Below, one piece after another: positions 1 to 8,158 of a stretch of 64,000 nt of DNA. Positions within the stretch are counted from its first letter, which is position 1, and every line of letters starts with the position of its first letter. Position numbers and translations under genes: made by a program. Source of the stretch: Streptomyces narbonensis (GTDB lineage: Bacteria > Actinomycetota > Actinomycetes > Streptomycetales > Streptomycetaceae); assembly GCF_014649015.1 (NCBI RefSeq), contig NZ_BMSF01000007.1:186001-250000 (forward strand). Reading direction: 5' to 3'. The notes under the pieces are model-generated. The model did not search any database, was not told where the DNA came from, and saw nothing but the letters and a program-made list of their open reading frames with translations.

Positions 1-1
1 C

Positions 2-394
2 CAGTTCAAGTGGCACCACGGACCGGCAAGTGAAGAAGCCGAGGAGCAGCCGTCGCCGGCCTCCTACTACTGCCCTCTCTGCGGGCAGCCGGCAGGTCTG
101 GACTCCTGGTGGACGCAGGAACAGCTCGACTACGCCCAGGGGGTGTTTGCCCCTGCCGCGGCGCGGATGGTGGAGGACGAGTTGAAGGCTGCCTTCAAGT
201 CGGCTCGGAGCAAGCATGTGAAGTTCAGCCTCCAGGGCGGCGTGAATGCTCCGGGGGTCCCTTCGCCGCTCATCGAGCCCGACGACATGGTCATCGTCAC
301 GTCCCCCTGTCATTCGTATGAGCCGGTGAAGGTGCCCGAAGCCGCGTCCGGTCCCTACCACTGCCTCGTGTGCGGTCAAGCCTTCGCCGTCTGA
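2..394 (+). CDS. Partial zinc-ribbon-like hypothetical protein (5' end outside window)
   Basis: Reading frame 2 is open from the first bases of the window to a TGA at 392-394, giving the last 130 residues of a protein. Two CxxC knuckles are visible, CPLCG near the start of the fragment (residues 24-28) and CLVCG close to the C-terminus (residues 121-125), so a zinc-binding role is likely but unproved. An ATG at 143 lies inside the frame and is probably not the start, because the upstream knuckle is part of the same frame. I do not recognise the family. It converges on the integrase gene and is separated from it by a strong hairpin. Confidence 0.6.
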   Translation, partial: QFKWHHGPASEEAEEQPSPASYYCPLCGQPAGLDSWWTQEQLDYAQGVFAPAAARMVEDELKAAFKSARSKHVKFSLQGGVNAPGVPSPLIEPDDMVIVTSPCHSYEPVKVPEAASGPYHCLVCGQAFAV

Positions 395-424
395 TTCGAG
401 GCAGCCGAGCAACATCCCAGCGTG

Positions 425-463
425 CCCGTGTGCCCCACGCGGTGATCGTGTGGGGCACACGGG
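425..463. terminator. Bidirectional hairpin terminator
   Basis: A perfect 14-bp inverted repeat (CCCGTGTGCCCCAC at 425-438 and its complement at 450-463) with an 11-nt loop sits between the two convergent genes ending at 394 and 485. There is no clear T-run, which is common for Streptomyces terminators. Confidence 0.7.
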
Positions 464-484
464 GAGCACATCAACCAAGCGTCG

Positions 485-2002
485 TCAGTTCACCAGCAGC
501 CTGTGTGCGCGCAGGAGTTCATCGAGCACGCGCACTGGTGACGCGGGGCACATCGCCAGGCGGGCGTCGAGCGCGGCCTCCCACTGCTCGGTCAGGCCGG
601 CCATGAGGCGGCGGCGCATGCCGCGGGTGACGTGGGCGTAGCGGGCCGAGACTGAGCCGTCGATGTGGCCCATGCGTTCGTCCATGAGGACCTTCTCGGT
701 GCCGAGGTCCTCCATCATCGTCCGGTGGGTGTGGCGGAGGCCGTGCGGGGTGAGGCCCTTGGCGATCGGGACCCAGCAGGCGTCCGCCCGGTCGGTGGCG
801 TTGCGACCCCGGGCCGGGACGCCGGGCCACGGCTCGCCGAGGAGCGGGACGGGGCGGGCCTCCTGGGGCGCCTTCTTCGGGTACCAGCCGGAGACCGCTG
901 GCGTGAACAGCCAGGTGGCGAAGCCGTTTCGACGCCAGTGGGCCGCGTACTCGGTGACCGTGCCACCGCGTACGAAGCTGAGGTCCGCGATGGCCTGTTC
1001 CACCTTGGCCCGCGTGGCTTCGGCGACGCGGTCGGGGTGGTTGAGGACGTTGGACACCGTGCCCGTGGAGACGCCTGCGCGGCGAGCGACGTCGACCAGC
1101 TTCGCGCCCTGGTGACCGCCCGTGCGGGCCACGCCGAGACCTCGGTAGACGTAGGTCTTGCCGTGGCAGGGGCAGGGCATCGGCTTCGTACGGGCCACGT
1201 GGTTGGCGACCAAGGCGGAGAGCCAGTCCATCGAGTCGATGGTGCGGTAGCTGTCGTCCTTGGGCGGTACGCGTACCAGCTCGCCAGTGTCGAGCTCGTA
1301 CAGCTGCCACTCGACGCGAAAGGCGCCGGGGCGGGCGAACTCCGTCTCCAGGCCGACCATCTCGGCCCAGCGCATGCCGGTGTAGCCCTTGTGGACGATG
1401 GCGACGAACTCGTCGTCCCTGCCGGAGAGCAGGGAGGCCCGCTCTGCTGCCAGCAGGATTCCGAGCGCGTCGGTGATGACCTTCTCCGGGCCGCGGTCGC
1501 GTGAGCGGCCGGCGCGCTTGCCGCGCCCTCGGCGCCTGGCGGCGGGGTTCGAGGTGATCAGGCCCTCGTCGATGGCGTCTTCGAGGATCAGGTGGAGCGT
1601 CGAGCGCCAGGTCTTGACGCTGGAGGCCGCGTACACAGCCCGCTCCTTCTTCTCCCAGAGTTCGACGTCCGTGCGCAGGATGCCGGCGAGTGCCTTGTCC
1701 TCGAAGTCGGGGAGCAGGTGCTCCTCGATGTGGCGCTTGTAGTTCTGCATCGTCGAGGCGGCCAGGTCCTGGGCCTCGTACCAGCGGGTCGCGTACTCGC
1801 CGAAGGTCTCCTGGCCGAGCGCCGGGTCACGCCAGTCGCCGCGCCGGTACTTGTTCTCGGCCTCGCTCGCGGCGCGCTGGGCCTCACCCTTGGTGGCGAA
1901 CCTGATGGTCTTGCCCTGGTCGTCGACGACCGTGAGGTGTTTACCGGGCGCGACCTTGTACCGGCCGCGCCAGTAGTTTCCGCGCTTCTCCGGGAAACCC
2001 AT
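485..2002 (-). CDS. int: Tyrosine site-specific integrase with embedded LacI-type HTH
   Basis: A 505-residue phage-type tyrosine recombinase. The N-terminal part (about 1-60) resembles the AP2-like arm-binding domain of element integrases, residues 65-155 the core-binding SAM-like domain, and the catalytic domain spans about 175-470. Visible catalytic residues are R211 (in TGMRWAE), H420 and R423 (in HGLRH), H446 (in MGH) and the nucleophile Y455 (in RYAHVT); K248 is a candidate for the catalytic lysine. Inserted into the catalytic domain at about 299-347 is a LacI-family DNA-binding segment (VDVARRAGVSTGTVSNVLN). The gene is read leftward behind an Xis-like gene, 28 bp away, as expected for an excision/integration module. 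Its attachment site is not adjacent in this window. Confidence 0.93.
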   Translation of the reverse strand: MGFPEKRGNYWRGRYKVAPGKHLTVVDDQGKTIRFATKGEAQRAASEAENKYRRGDWRDPALGQETFGEYATRWYEAQDLAASTMQNYKRHIEEHLLPDFEDKALAGILRTDVELWEKKERAVYAASSVKTWRSTLHLILEDAIDEGLITSNPAARRRGRGKRAGRSRDRGPEKVITDALGILLAAERASLLSGRDDEFVAIVHKGYTGMRWAEMVGLETEFARPGAFRVEWQLYELDTGELVRVPPKDDSYRTIDSMDWLSALVANHVARTKPMPCPCHGKTYVYRGLGVARTGGHQGAKLVDVARRAGVSTGTVSNVLNHPDRVAEATRAKVEQAIADLSFVRGGTVTEYAAHWRRNGFATWLFTPAVSGWYPKKAPQEARPVPLLGEPWPGVPARGRNATDRADACWVPIAKGLTPHGLRHTHRTMMEDLGTEKVLMDERMGHIDGSVSARYAHVTRGMRRRLMAGLTEQWEAALDARLAMCPASPVRVLDELLRAHRLLVN

Positions 2003-2030
2003 GTATCCCTCCCCTTCCTACGTCCTCCCG

Positions 2031-2408
2031 TTACGCGGCGGTCCCGAAGCGGTCCTGGCGGGCTCGGCGCGGGGGCCGGGCCTGGAGCCGGGTCGTGGGA
2101 ACGGGCACGGTGGACGAGGCGGATGAGCGAGGGCGGGAGGGCGTGGCGGGGGCGGTCGAAGGCGGCTGCAGAGGCACGGCGGGCCGGGCCTCGTTCATGC
2201 GGATGATCTCCGCGAGGTGTTCGTCGGTGAAGCGGTACGCGCGACCGACCCGGGTGTACGGGATCAGCCGCCGACGGGCGCGGTCCTTCACCCACCAGGC
2301 GGAGCAGCCGAGCACAGCGGCCACGTCCTCGGGGAGGTGGAGGCGCGGAGGGGTCGTGTCGGCGCGCGGGGCCTGGACGGAGGCATGGGGTATCGACGTG
2401 TGGCGCAA
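2031..2408 (-). CDS. xis: Excisionase-like helix-turn-helix protein
   Basis: 125 residues. Residues about 22-72 form a winged-helix/MerR-like DNA-binding unit of the HTH_17 (excisionase) type, with LPEDVAAVLGCSAWWVKDRARR followed downstream by a PYTRVGRAYRF wing. The C-terminal 50 residues are a low-complexity Pro/Arg/Ser tail. It lies immediately upstream of the integrase on the same strand. The position and fold fit a recombination directionality factor that bends the attachment site, although excision activity itself is inferred from context only. Confidence 0.75.
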   Translation of the reverse strand: MRHTSIPHASVQAPRADTTPPRLHLPEDVAAVLGCSAWWVKDRARRRLIPYTRVGRAYRFTDEHLAEIIRMNEARPAVPLQPPSTAPATPSRPRSSASSTVPVPTTRLQARPPRRARQDRFGTAA

Positions 2409-2543
2409 GTGGGGTCCTCTCCTGGCTCGGCGTGTGGGGCGGCAACCCCGGCCGGGCCGGTCGTTCAGGGATGGGATGGGCTGGGTTTGCGGATGGGGCC
2501 GGGTCCTGGGGTTTGCGGGCCAGGGCGGCCGGAGGAGTGGGGG

Positions 2544-3059
2544 CTACGGCAGGAGCGGGTTCGGGGTCCCGTACTCCTCGATGTTGATCTTGATGGTGTT
2601 CTCGGCGATGGCGTTGCTGACCATCACGTCGGCCTCCCGGCTGATGTCCGGGTGCGCGTCGAGGTAGGCGATGAGCTCGTTGTTCGCCCTGCGGTACGCG
2701 TGCTGTGCTCTCTGGGCGGCGGCGTTGGCGGCCACCACGGTGTCGATCAGCTCCACGGCGCGGCCGGCGGCGGCCAGGCCCGGAGGGCCGACGAGGTTGG
2801 ACAGGGAGACCCCGAAGACGTCGGCGAAGCCGATGGCCTCGTCGAGGTTGATGCGGCGCTTGCCGTTCTCGATGCGCCAGACGCCCGACGGGTTCATCTC
2901 GTAGCCGGCCTCGTTGAGGCGGTCGGAGAGCGTGGTGGTGCTCCAGCCGCGCCGCTCGCGCTCGAACTTGATGCGCTTGGCGGCGTTCTCCTCGCCCTGG
3001 AGCAGGACACCTTCCGGCTCTTCCTCGTCGCGCTCCTGCACGTGCTCGTCGTCCGACAT
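2544..3059 (-). CDS. XRE-family transcriptional regulator (element repressor candidate)
   Basis: About 171 residues with an acidic N-terminal tail (1-25) and a Cro/CI-type helix-turn-helix at about 28-92 (SGVWRIENGKRRINLDEAI is the recognition region). The C-terminal part is helical and Ala-rich, without an obvious peptidase domain. I chose the ATG at 3059 rather than the adjacent GTG at 3062, because a GGGAGAGG ribosome-binding stretch sits just upstream. It is transcribed leftward from the intergenic region that also serves the rightward mobilization genes, the classic place for a repressor controlling both directions. Three related operator-like sites lie just upstream at 3089-3159. Confidence 0.82.
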   Translation of the reverse strand: MSDDEHVQERDEEEPEGVLLQGEENAAKRIKFERERRGWSTTTLSDRLNEAGYEMNPSGVWRIENGKRRINLDEAIGFADVFGVSLSNLVGPPGLAAAGRAVELIDTVVAANAAAQRAQHAYRRANNELIAYLDAHPDISREADVMVSNAIAENTIKINIEEYGTPNPLLP

Positions 3060-3088
3060 CACCTCTCCCTTCCTCTCGCAGTAAGCCG

Positions 3089-3159
3089 CTGCACCTTGCA
3101 GGGCCAGTTAGACAGTACACCATCCACTGCGACTTGCAAAGCCTCTCTGCGTAGTGCAT
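3089..3159. promoter_or_regulatory. Three related operator-like sites upstream of the XRE gene
   Basis: Sites at 3089-3101 (CTGCACCTTGCAG, a perfect 5-3-5 palindrome), 3127-3139 (CTGCGACTTGCAA) and 3147-3159 (CTGCGTAGTGCAT) share the CTGC-N5-TGCA layout. They occupy the promoter-proximal region of the repressor gene, so autoregulation is plausible. No experimental support is available from sequence alone. Confidence 0.45.
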
Positions 3160-3196
3160 AGTGATCAGCGTGCCGGTTCCCTGCGCTCCGGCATGC

Positions 3197-3231
3197 AAAA
3201 AGCCCCCCGGTGCTGAAGACACCGAGGGGCT
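3197..3231 (-). terminator. Intrinsic terminator on the minus strand
   Basis: Stem 3201-3212 pairs with 3220-3231 (one mismatch) and on the minus strand is followed by a run of five T (plus-strand AAAAA at 3197-3201). It is a canonical rho-independent terminator that would stop leftward transcription before it enters the XRE-xis-int unit. No gene on the minus strand ends here, so it probably insulates the module. Confidence 0.7.
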
Positions 3232-3320
3232 CAAGCGCAAACCTCACGCCACCCATCCCTGAATGACTACCTGCATGGCCGGGATTGCCGTCCCGTATGG
3301 CCCGCAGATCGAGGAGCTCA

Positions 3321-4586
3321 ATGTCCAGTATGGACGAAGCCGCACCACTCGCGCCATCGCTTCCCGCCGCCTGGCCTCCGGTCGCCATACCCGGCCGACC
3401 TGCCACACCCGAGCCCGAGCCGGCGCCCGAGCCCGCCCCCGTACCGCCTTCCGAGGGCGAGCAGGCCCTGTCTGACCTCCGGGCGCAGTTCCGCCGGTAC
3501 GTGGTCCTGCCGAGCGAGGACGCCCTCACGGCGGTGACGCTGTGGGTCGCGGCCACGCACCTGCAGACCGCGTGGCAGCACGCCCCGCGCCTCGCGGTCG
3601 TCGGACCCGCGAAGAGGTGCGGCAAGTCGCGGCTCCTGGACGTGGTCACCGAGACCGTCCACGACCCACTGATCACGGTGAACGCCTCGGCTGCCGCGGT
3701 CTTCCGGTCAATCACCGAGAACCCGCCGACCCTGCTGGTCGACGAGGCCGACACCCTCTTCGGGTCGGCCAAGGTCGCGGAGAAGAACGAGGAAATGCGC
3801 GGCCTGCTCAACGCCGGCCATCAGCGCAACCGCCCCACTCTGCGCGTCTCCGGCCCGAACCACGAGGTGTCGAAGTTCCCGACCTTCGCCATGGCCGCCC
3901 TCGCCGGGATCGGCGACCTGCCGGACACGATCATGGACCGGTCGGTCGTGATCCGGATGCGGCGGCGGGGACCGGGCGAGAAGGTCGCCGAGTTCCGCAC
4001 CGTACGGGACACCCCCGCCCTCCACGCCGTACGGGACCGGCTCGTGGCCTGGCTCGGGCCGCTCCACGACACCGCCCTCGACCTCACCCCGGCCATGCCG
4101 GTCGAGGACCGGGCCGCCGACACCTGGCAGCCGCTCGTCGCCGTCGCCGACCTCGCCGGAGGCCCCTGGCCCGAGGCCGCCCGCGCCGCCTGCCTGGCGA
4201 TGACGAAGCACGAAGCCGAGCAGGACCAGGACAACAGCGCCCTGAACCTCCGGCTCCTCGCCGACATCCGCCGCGCCTTCGCCGCCGAGGGGAACCCCGG
4301 CCTCCTCCGTACAGGCCGCCTCCTCGGCATCCTCAACGAGGACACCGAGTCGCCCTGGCCCGAGTACAAGGACAAGGGCCTGACCGCGCGTGGCCTGCAG
4401 CTCCTGCTCAAGGACTACGGCATCAGCGCCGCCAGCCACCGCTTCCCCGACGGCCTCCAGGCCAGGGGCTTCGCCCGCGAGCAGTTCGCCGACACCTGGG
4501 CCCGCTACTGCCCCGAGCCCGCCGCACCTGCCACCGCCCTGGCCGCCGAGCCGCTGCTCCTGCCGGTCCCCGCACCCGGCGCCTGA
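3321..4586 (+). CDS. DUF3631 domain P-loop ATPase
   Basis: 421 residues from the ATG at 3321, chosen because GAGGAG (3311-3316) precedes it at good spacing; an upstream in-frame ATG at 3285 lacks such a site. After a Pro-rich N-terminal tail, a Walker A (GPAKRCGKS, about 95-103) and Walker B (LLVDEAD, about 138-144) are clear. The rest matches the DUF3631 layout seen in replication or DNA-processing proteins of actinobacterial plasmids and integrative elements. An ATP-dependent helicase/primase-type or DNA-translocation role is possible. It is the first gene of the rightward mobilization block. Confidence 0.8.
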   Translation: MSSMDEAAPLAPSLPAAWPPVAIPGRPATPEPEPAPEPAPVPPSEGEQALSDLRAQFRRYVVLPSEDALTAVTLWVAATHLQTAWQHAPRLAVVGPAKRCGKSRLLDVVTETVHDPLITVNASAAAVFRSITENPPTLLVDEADTLFGSAKVAEKNEEMRGLLNAGHQRNRPTLRVSGPNHEVSKFPTFAMAALAGIGDLPDTIMDRSVVIRMRRRGPGEKVAEFRTVRDTPALHAVRDRLVAWLGPLHDTALDLTPAMPVEDRAADTWQPLVAVADLAGGPWPEAARAACLAMTKHEAEQDQDNSALNLRLLADIRRAFAAEGNPGLLRTGRLLGILNEDTESPWPEYKDKGLTARGLQLLLKDYGISAASHRFPDGLQARGFAREQFADTWARYCPEPAAPATALAAEPLLLPVPAPGA

Positions 4587-4605
4587 CCCACAACGACCCG
4601 TCCCC

Positions 4606-4639
4606 ACCCGTCCCCTCGCAGGTCAGGGCCGGGACGGGT
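4606..4639. repeat. Inverted repeat between DUF3631 and DUF2637 genes
   Basis: ACCCGTCCC at 4606-4614 pairs perfectly with GGGACGGGT at 4631-4639, and further ACGGGTC copies follow in the same stretch. It could be an attenuator, a terminator or a binding site; the sequence does not decide. Confidence 0.4.
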
Positions 4640-4648
4640 CACCCGCCC

Positions 4649-5581
4649 GTGACGGGTCGACCCGATGTCACGGCCCTCACCCGTACCAGCGCTGACCAGG
4701 CATGCGACGAGTCGGGACGGTTCCCACCCGCCACCGGCCGCGCGCCCATCCTCAGCCTCCCCGAGCTTCCGGAGCACCCTGCCTTGTCCTCCCCCGGCAC
4801 CACCGCACCGCCCTCCGCCCTTCCCGTCCTGATCCGTACGGGCGTCGCCCTCCTCGCCATGGCCGCCTTCGCGCTCTCATACGACGCCCTGCGCCAGATG
4901 GCCGCCGCCAGCCACATCCACCGGGTCCTGACGTACGCCTTCCCCCTGGTGATCGACGGCTTCATCGCGATCGGCATAGGCGCCCTCCTCGTCCTGCGCA
5001 CCGCACCCCTGCGGCCCCGCCTCTACGTCTCGGCCCTGGTCGGCACCGCCACGGCCACCAGCATCTGGGCCAACGTCCTGCACGCCGTCCGCCTCAACCA
5101 ACAGACGCGGCGAGGCGGGCTCGCCCTGGACGACATCACCGTCGGCGTCATCTCCGCCATCGCTCCACTCGCTCTCGCCGGCGCCGTCCACCTCTACCTC
5201 CTCGTCCAGCGCCGCCCCGCCCACCCGGAACCTGCGGCCGCCGAGGCCACGCCTCCGGAGCCCCGCACACCGCCAGCCACAACCGAGCCGGTCCCCGCCG
5301 GAGACGAGGCTGACGAGGGCGACGCCTCCGACGAGCAAGTGGCTGATCCGGAACCGCCACCCGCTCCCGAGGACGGCCGGCCGCCGATCGCCACGTACGA
5401 GCAGGTGCTCGCCATCGGCCGCACCGCCCGCCTGGGACGGGACGGCCGGGTCTCCCGCCGCCACATGGAGACCGCCATCCGCGACAAGGGCCTCAGGCCC
5501 GGCGGACGCGAACGCCTCGAAGAGGCCAGGGCCGAGCTCCAGACCGAGCTCGACCAGCAGCTCGCCAAGACCGCCGCGTAG
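4649..5581 (+). CDS. DUF2637 membrane protein
   Basis: 310 residues from a GTG at 4649, the first usable in-frame start after the upstream gene. A disordered N-terminus (1-55) is followed by four predicted transmembrane helices at about 61-78, 97-117, 125-146 and 164-186, the arrangement of DUF2637 proteins of Streptomyces plasmids and integrative elements (often compared with Spd spread proteins). The cytosolic C-terminal half has an acidic Pro/Glu linker and then a basic helical region (about 250-310) that may bind DNA. A role in conjugal spread or in docking DNA processing to the membrane is inferred from family and neighbours. The start is uncertain. Confidence 0.72.
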   Translation: MTGRPDVTALTRTSADQACDESGRFPPATGRAPILSLPELPEHPALSSPGTTAPPSALPVLIRTGVALLAMAAFALSYDALRQMAAASHIHRVLTYAFPLVIDGFIAIGIGALLVLRTAPLRPRLYVSALVGTATATSIWANVLHAVRLNQQTRRGGLALDDITVGVISAIAPLALAGAVHLYLLVQRRPAHPEPAAAEATPPEPRTPPATTEPVPAGDEADEGDASDEQVADPEPPPAPEDGRPPIATYEQVLAIGRTARLGRDGRVSRRHMETAIRDKGLRPGGRERLEEARAELQTELDQQLAKTAA

Positions 5582-5670
5582 CCCCGCCCCTGCCCCCAGG
5601 TCGCTCGCCTCGGAACTCGTCCGGGGCGAGTACCGCTTCCCCCTCCCCCACCTGATCGGAGAGCCCGCCC

Positions 5671-6303
5671 ATGCACGCACAGCCCACCCCCGACTCCCCG
5701 CACACCGCCCAGCAGCCGACGACCCACCCTGCCCCGGGCGGAGCAAGGTATGGCGTTGGACCGTCCAGCGGCCGGTCCAACGCGGAAGCCTCCGCCCCGG
5801 GGGTGGCGGAGGCGGCGGGTCCCCGGCGCGAGGGCGCACCGAGGGCAGGGGGTGTGCGCGCGGCGGACGAGGCCGCGCTGCACCGTGTCGCCCGCCGTCG
5901 CGCCCGCCAGGATGTGCAGCGCAAGGAGCGTGTCGACGTCCGCTACAGCGTCGACGAGAAGCAGGCGATCTGCGCTGAAGCCAGCCGCCGCGGTCTGGCC
6001 GGCTCGCACTTCGTCGGCGCCGTCGTCATGGCCCACATCAACGGTGACCTCGCCCTTCCCACGGGGCGGACCGCCGTCGACGACCTGATTGACGAGTACG
6101 CGGCCTTGCGCGAGCAGGTCGCCCGGATCGGCACGAACGCGAACCAGATCGCCAAGCGCCTCAACTCCGGTGGCGACACACACCCTGTGGACGCCGCCGT
6201 CCTCGCCGAAGCCACACGGCTCGTTGCCCTCGTCCAGGACACGGTCAAGGCGGTCGACACCGCCGCCGATGTGGCGGCCACAACCCGCCTGGCGGCCTGG
6301 TGA
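5671..6303 (+). CDS. mobC: MobC-like relaxosome accessory protein
   Basis: 210 residues. The first 65 are low complexity. Residues 88-122 resemble a ribbon-helix-helix DNA-binding unit (ERVDVRYSVDEKQAI), and about 150-168 carries the conserved MobC signature IGTNANQIAKRLN. MobC proteins bind the transfer origin and help the relaxase melt and nick it. The stop codon overlaps the GTG start of the relaxase gene by 4 nt (GTGA), so the two are translationally coupled, as expected for subunits of one relaxosome. Confidence 0.85.
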   Translation: MHAQPTPDSPHTAQQPTTHPAPGGARYGVGPSSGRSNAEASAPGVAEAAGPRREGAPRAGGVRAADEAALHRVARRRARQDVQRKERVDVRYSVDEKQAICAEASRRGLAGSHFVGAVVMAHINGDLALPTGRTAVDDLIDEYAALREQVARIGTNANQIAKRLNSGGDTHPVDAAVLAEATRLVALVQDTVKAVDTAADVAATTRLAAW

Positions 6304-7967
6304 TCGCGAAGATCGGCAAGCCCGGCCGCAAGACCAGGGGAGTCCTGAACTACCTGTTCGGGCCCGGACGGGCGAACGAGCACACCGACCCCCACCTCGT
6401 CGCCTCCTGGGACGGCTTCGCCCCTGACCCCGGCCGCGACCCCGACGCCACCCTCGCCCAGCTCGCCACCGCCCTCGACCTGCGGGTCAAGCAGGCCGGC
6501 CACAAGGCGCCGAAGGGCCACGTCTGGCACTGCTCGATCCGCGCCGCCCCCGAGGACCGCCACCTGACCGACGACGAGTGGGCCACCATCGCCCGCCGCG
6601 TCCTGAACGCCACTGGCATCGCCCCGGCCGGCGACCCCGACGCCTGCCGCTGGGTCGCCGTCCGCCACGCCGACGACCACATCCACATCGTCGCCACCAA
6701 GGTCCGAGGAGACCTCCGCCCGCCACGGAACTGGAACGACTTCCTGCGCGCCGACAAGGAACTCGTCGCCATCGAGAAGGAGTACGGGCTCCGCCGGGTC
6801 CCGCGCGGCGACCGCACCGCCGCCAAGCGCCCCACCCGCGCCGAACAGGAGAAGGCCCGCCGCACAGGGACCACCCGAACGTCCCGCGAACGCCTGCGCA
6901 CCATCGTCCGCACCGCCGTCTCGGCGGCCACTACCACCGAGGAACTCTTCCGGATCATCGAACGGACCGGGGCCCTCGTCGACGTCCAGTACTTCCCCTC
7001 CGGTGACGTCCGTGGCTACAAGGTCGCCCTCGCTGGCGACACCAACGCCCAGGGCGAGCCGGTGTGGTTCTCCGGCTCCACCCTCGCCCCCGACCTCTCC
7101 TACCCCAAGATCGCCGAACGCCTCACGGCCACAGCCACAACCACGGCGGAGCGGACCGAAGCCACCACCTGGCGACGGCTCGCCATCGCCGTCGACGAGG
7201 TGCCCGACCGCCTCTCCCAGGGCGAGGACCAGGACGGTCAGGCCCACATCGCCGTCCTCCTCGAAGCCCTCAACGCGCTGCCCGTGCTCGCTCCCGCCGG
7301 TCTCCGGCCTCAGCTCCTCCAGGCCGCCACTGTTTTCGAGCCCGCCGGCAGGTCCCGTATCCCCGCCCGCCACCAGCAGGCCCAGGCCGCACGGCAGGCG
7401 GTGAAGGCGATCTTGCGACAGCCCGCCCCCAAGGACGGCGCACTCCTCGTGCTCGCCCTCGACGCCCTCCTGCTCGCGGTCATCGCCGCCCAGCACTGGC
7501 ACCGCACCCGCAACCACCACCAGCAGGCCGAGGCCGCACAGCAAGCAGCCATCCACCTCCGCGCAGCCCACCAAGCCGCAGCCACCGAGTCCCTGACCGC
7601 GCTCCGCCACCGGGGCGAACGTCTCCCACAGTGGCAACTGAACCGGCAGATCGCCGCAGTACGCCACACGCTGCCCGACCTCGCCAAGCAGATCCTCGCC
7701 GAGCCCGACTGGCCCGCCCTGGCCGCCACCCTCAACGAGGCCACGACAGCCGGCCACTCCCCCGCCCGACTCCTCACCCAAGCCGCCGGCCACCGGGAAC
7801 TCGACACCGCCAACAACCTCAGCGAAGTCCTGACCTGGCGCCTGAACCGCCTGCGCGACCCCATGACCGAAAGGCCCTCGCCCCGCATAGCTGCGACGCC
7901 GATTCATCCCGGCTCCGCCACCCCACCGCATGCCCCGCCCACGGCCTACCGGCCAAGGAGTCGGTGA
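6300..7967 (+). CDS. Relaxase / mobilization nuclease
   Basis: 555 residues from a GTG overlapping the mobC stop. The N-terminal 200 residues form a relaxase domain with the metal-binding HADDHIH motif (residues 123-129) and a candidate nucleophile Tyr18 in LNYLFG. The C-terminal half is Ala/Gln/His-rich and helical, with no helicase motifs, so this is a mobilization-type enzyme rather than a TraA-like fusion. It nicks the transfer origin and pilots single-stranded DNA. No type IV coupling protein or FtsK/TraB translocase is in the window, so mobility would need help in trans or genes to the left. An ordered palindrome array begins 33 bp after its stop. Confidence 0.9.
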   Translation: MIAKIGKPGRKTRGVLNYLFGPGRANEHTDPHLVASWDGFAPDPGRDPDATLAQLATALDLRVKQAGHKAPKGHVWHCSIRAAPEDRHLTDDEWATIARRVLNATGIAPAGDPDACRWVAVRHADDHIHIVATKVRGDLRPPRNWNDFLRADKELVAIEKEYGLRRVPRGDRTAAKRPTRAEQEKARRTGTTRTSRERLRTIVRTAVSAATTTEELFRIIERTGALVDVQYFPSGDVRGYKVALAGDTNAQGEPVWFSGSTLAPDLSYPKIAERLTATATTTAERTEATTWRRLAIAVDEVPDRLSQGEDQDGQAHIAVLLEALNALPVLAPAGLRPQLLQAATVFEPAGRSRIPARHQQAQAARQAVKAILRQPAPKDGALLVLALDALLLAVIAAQHWHRTRNHHQQAEAAQQAAIHLRAAHQAAATESLTALRHRGERLPQWQLNRQIAAVRHTLPDLAKQILAEPDWPALAATLNEATTAGHSPARLLTQAAGHRELDTANNLSEVLTWRLNRLRDPMTERPSPRIAATPIHPGSATPPHAPPTAYRPRSR

Positions 7968-7999
7968 CACGGCGCCAACCGCACGTGATGCATCGGCGT

Positions 8000-8140
8000 G
8001 TCCATTCAGTGGACAGCCGCCCCGTCCACTCACTGGACGGCCGCTCTGTCCACTGAATGGACGAGGCTCGCAGCGCCGTTCAGTTTCTGAACGGCGGCCG
8101 TGTTCAGAGACTGAACGGCCTACCTGTTCAGAAACTGAAC
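8000..8140. repeat. Array of six 15-bp dyad sites, two triplets on a 24-bp pitch
   Basis: Family A sites start at 8000, 8024 and 8048 (GTCCATTCAGTGGAC, GTCCACTCACTGGAC, GTCCACTGAATGGAC). Family B sites start at 8078, 8102 and 8126 (GTTCAGTTTCTGAAC, GTTCAGAGACTGAAC, GTTCAGAAACTGAAC). Within each triplet the spacer is exactly 9 bp. The third site is the exact reverse complement of the first in both triplets, so each triplet is also a 15-bp inverted repeat around a central dyad. The two triplets are separated by 15 bp. No convincing coding frame runs through the array. Candidate roles are a protein-binding array, a centromere-like site, an oriT or single-strand-origin structure. Confidence 0.9.
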
Positions 8141-8158
8141 AGGGACGCTTCCCTGCAA

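Noticed and set aside
8000..8140. CRISPR array
   Set aside because: Spacers are only 9 bp, repeats are 15-bp dyads of two kinds with alternating orientation, and no cas genes are near.
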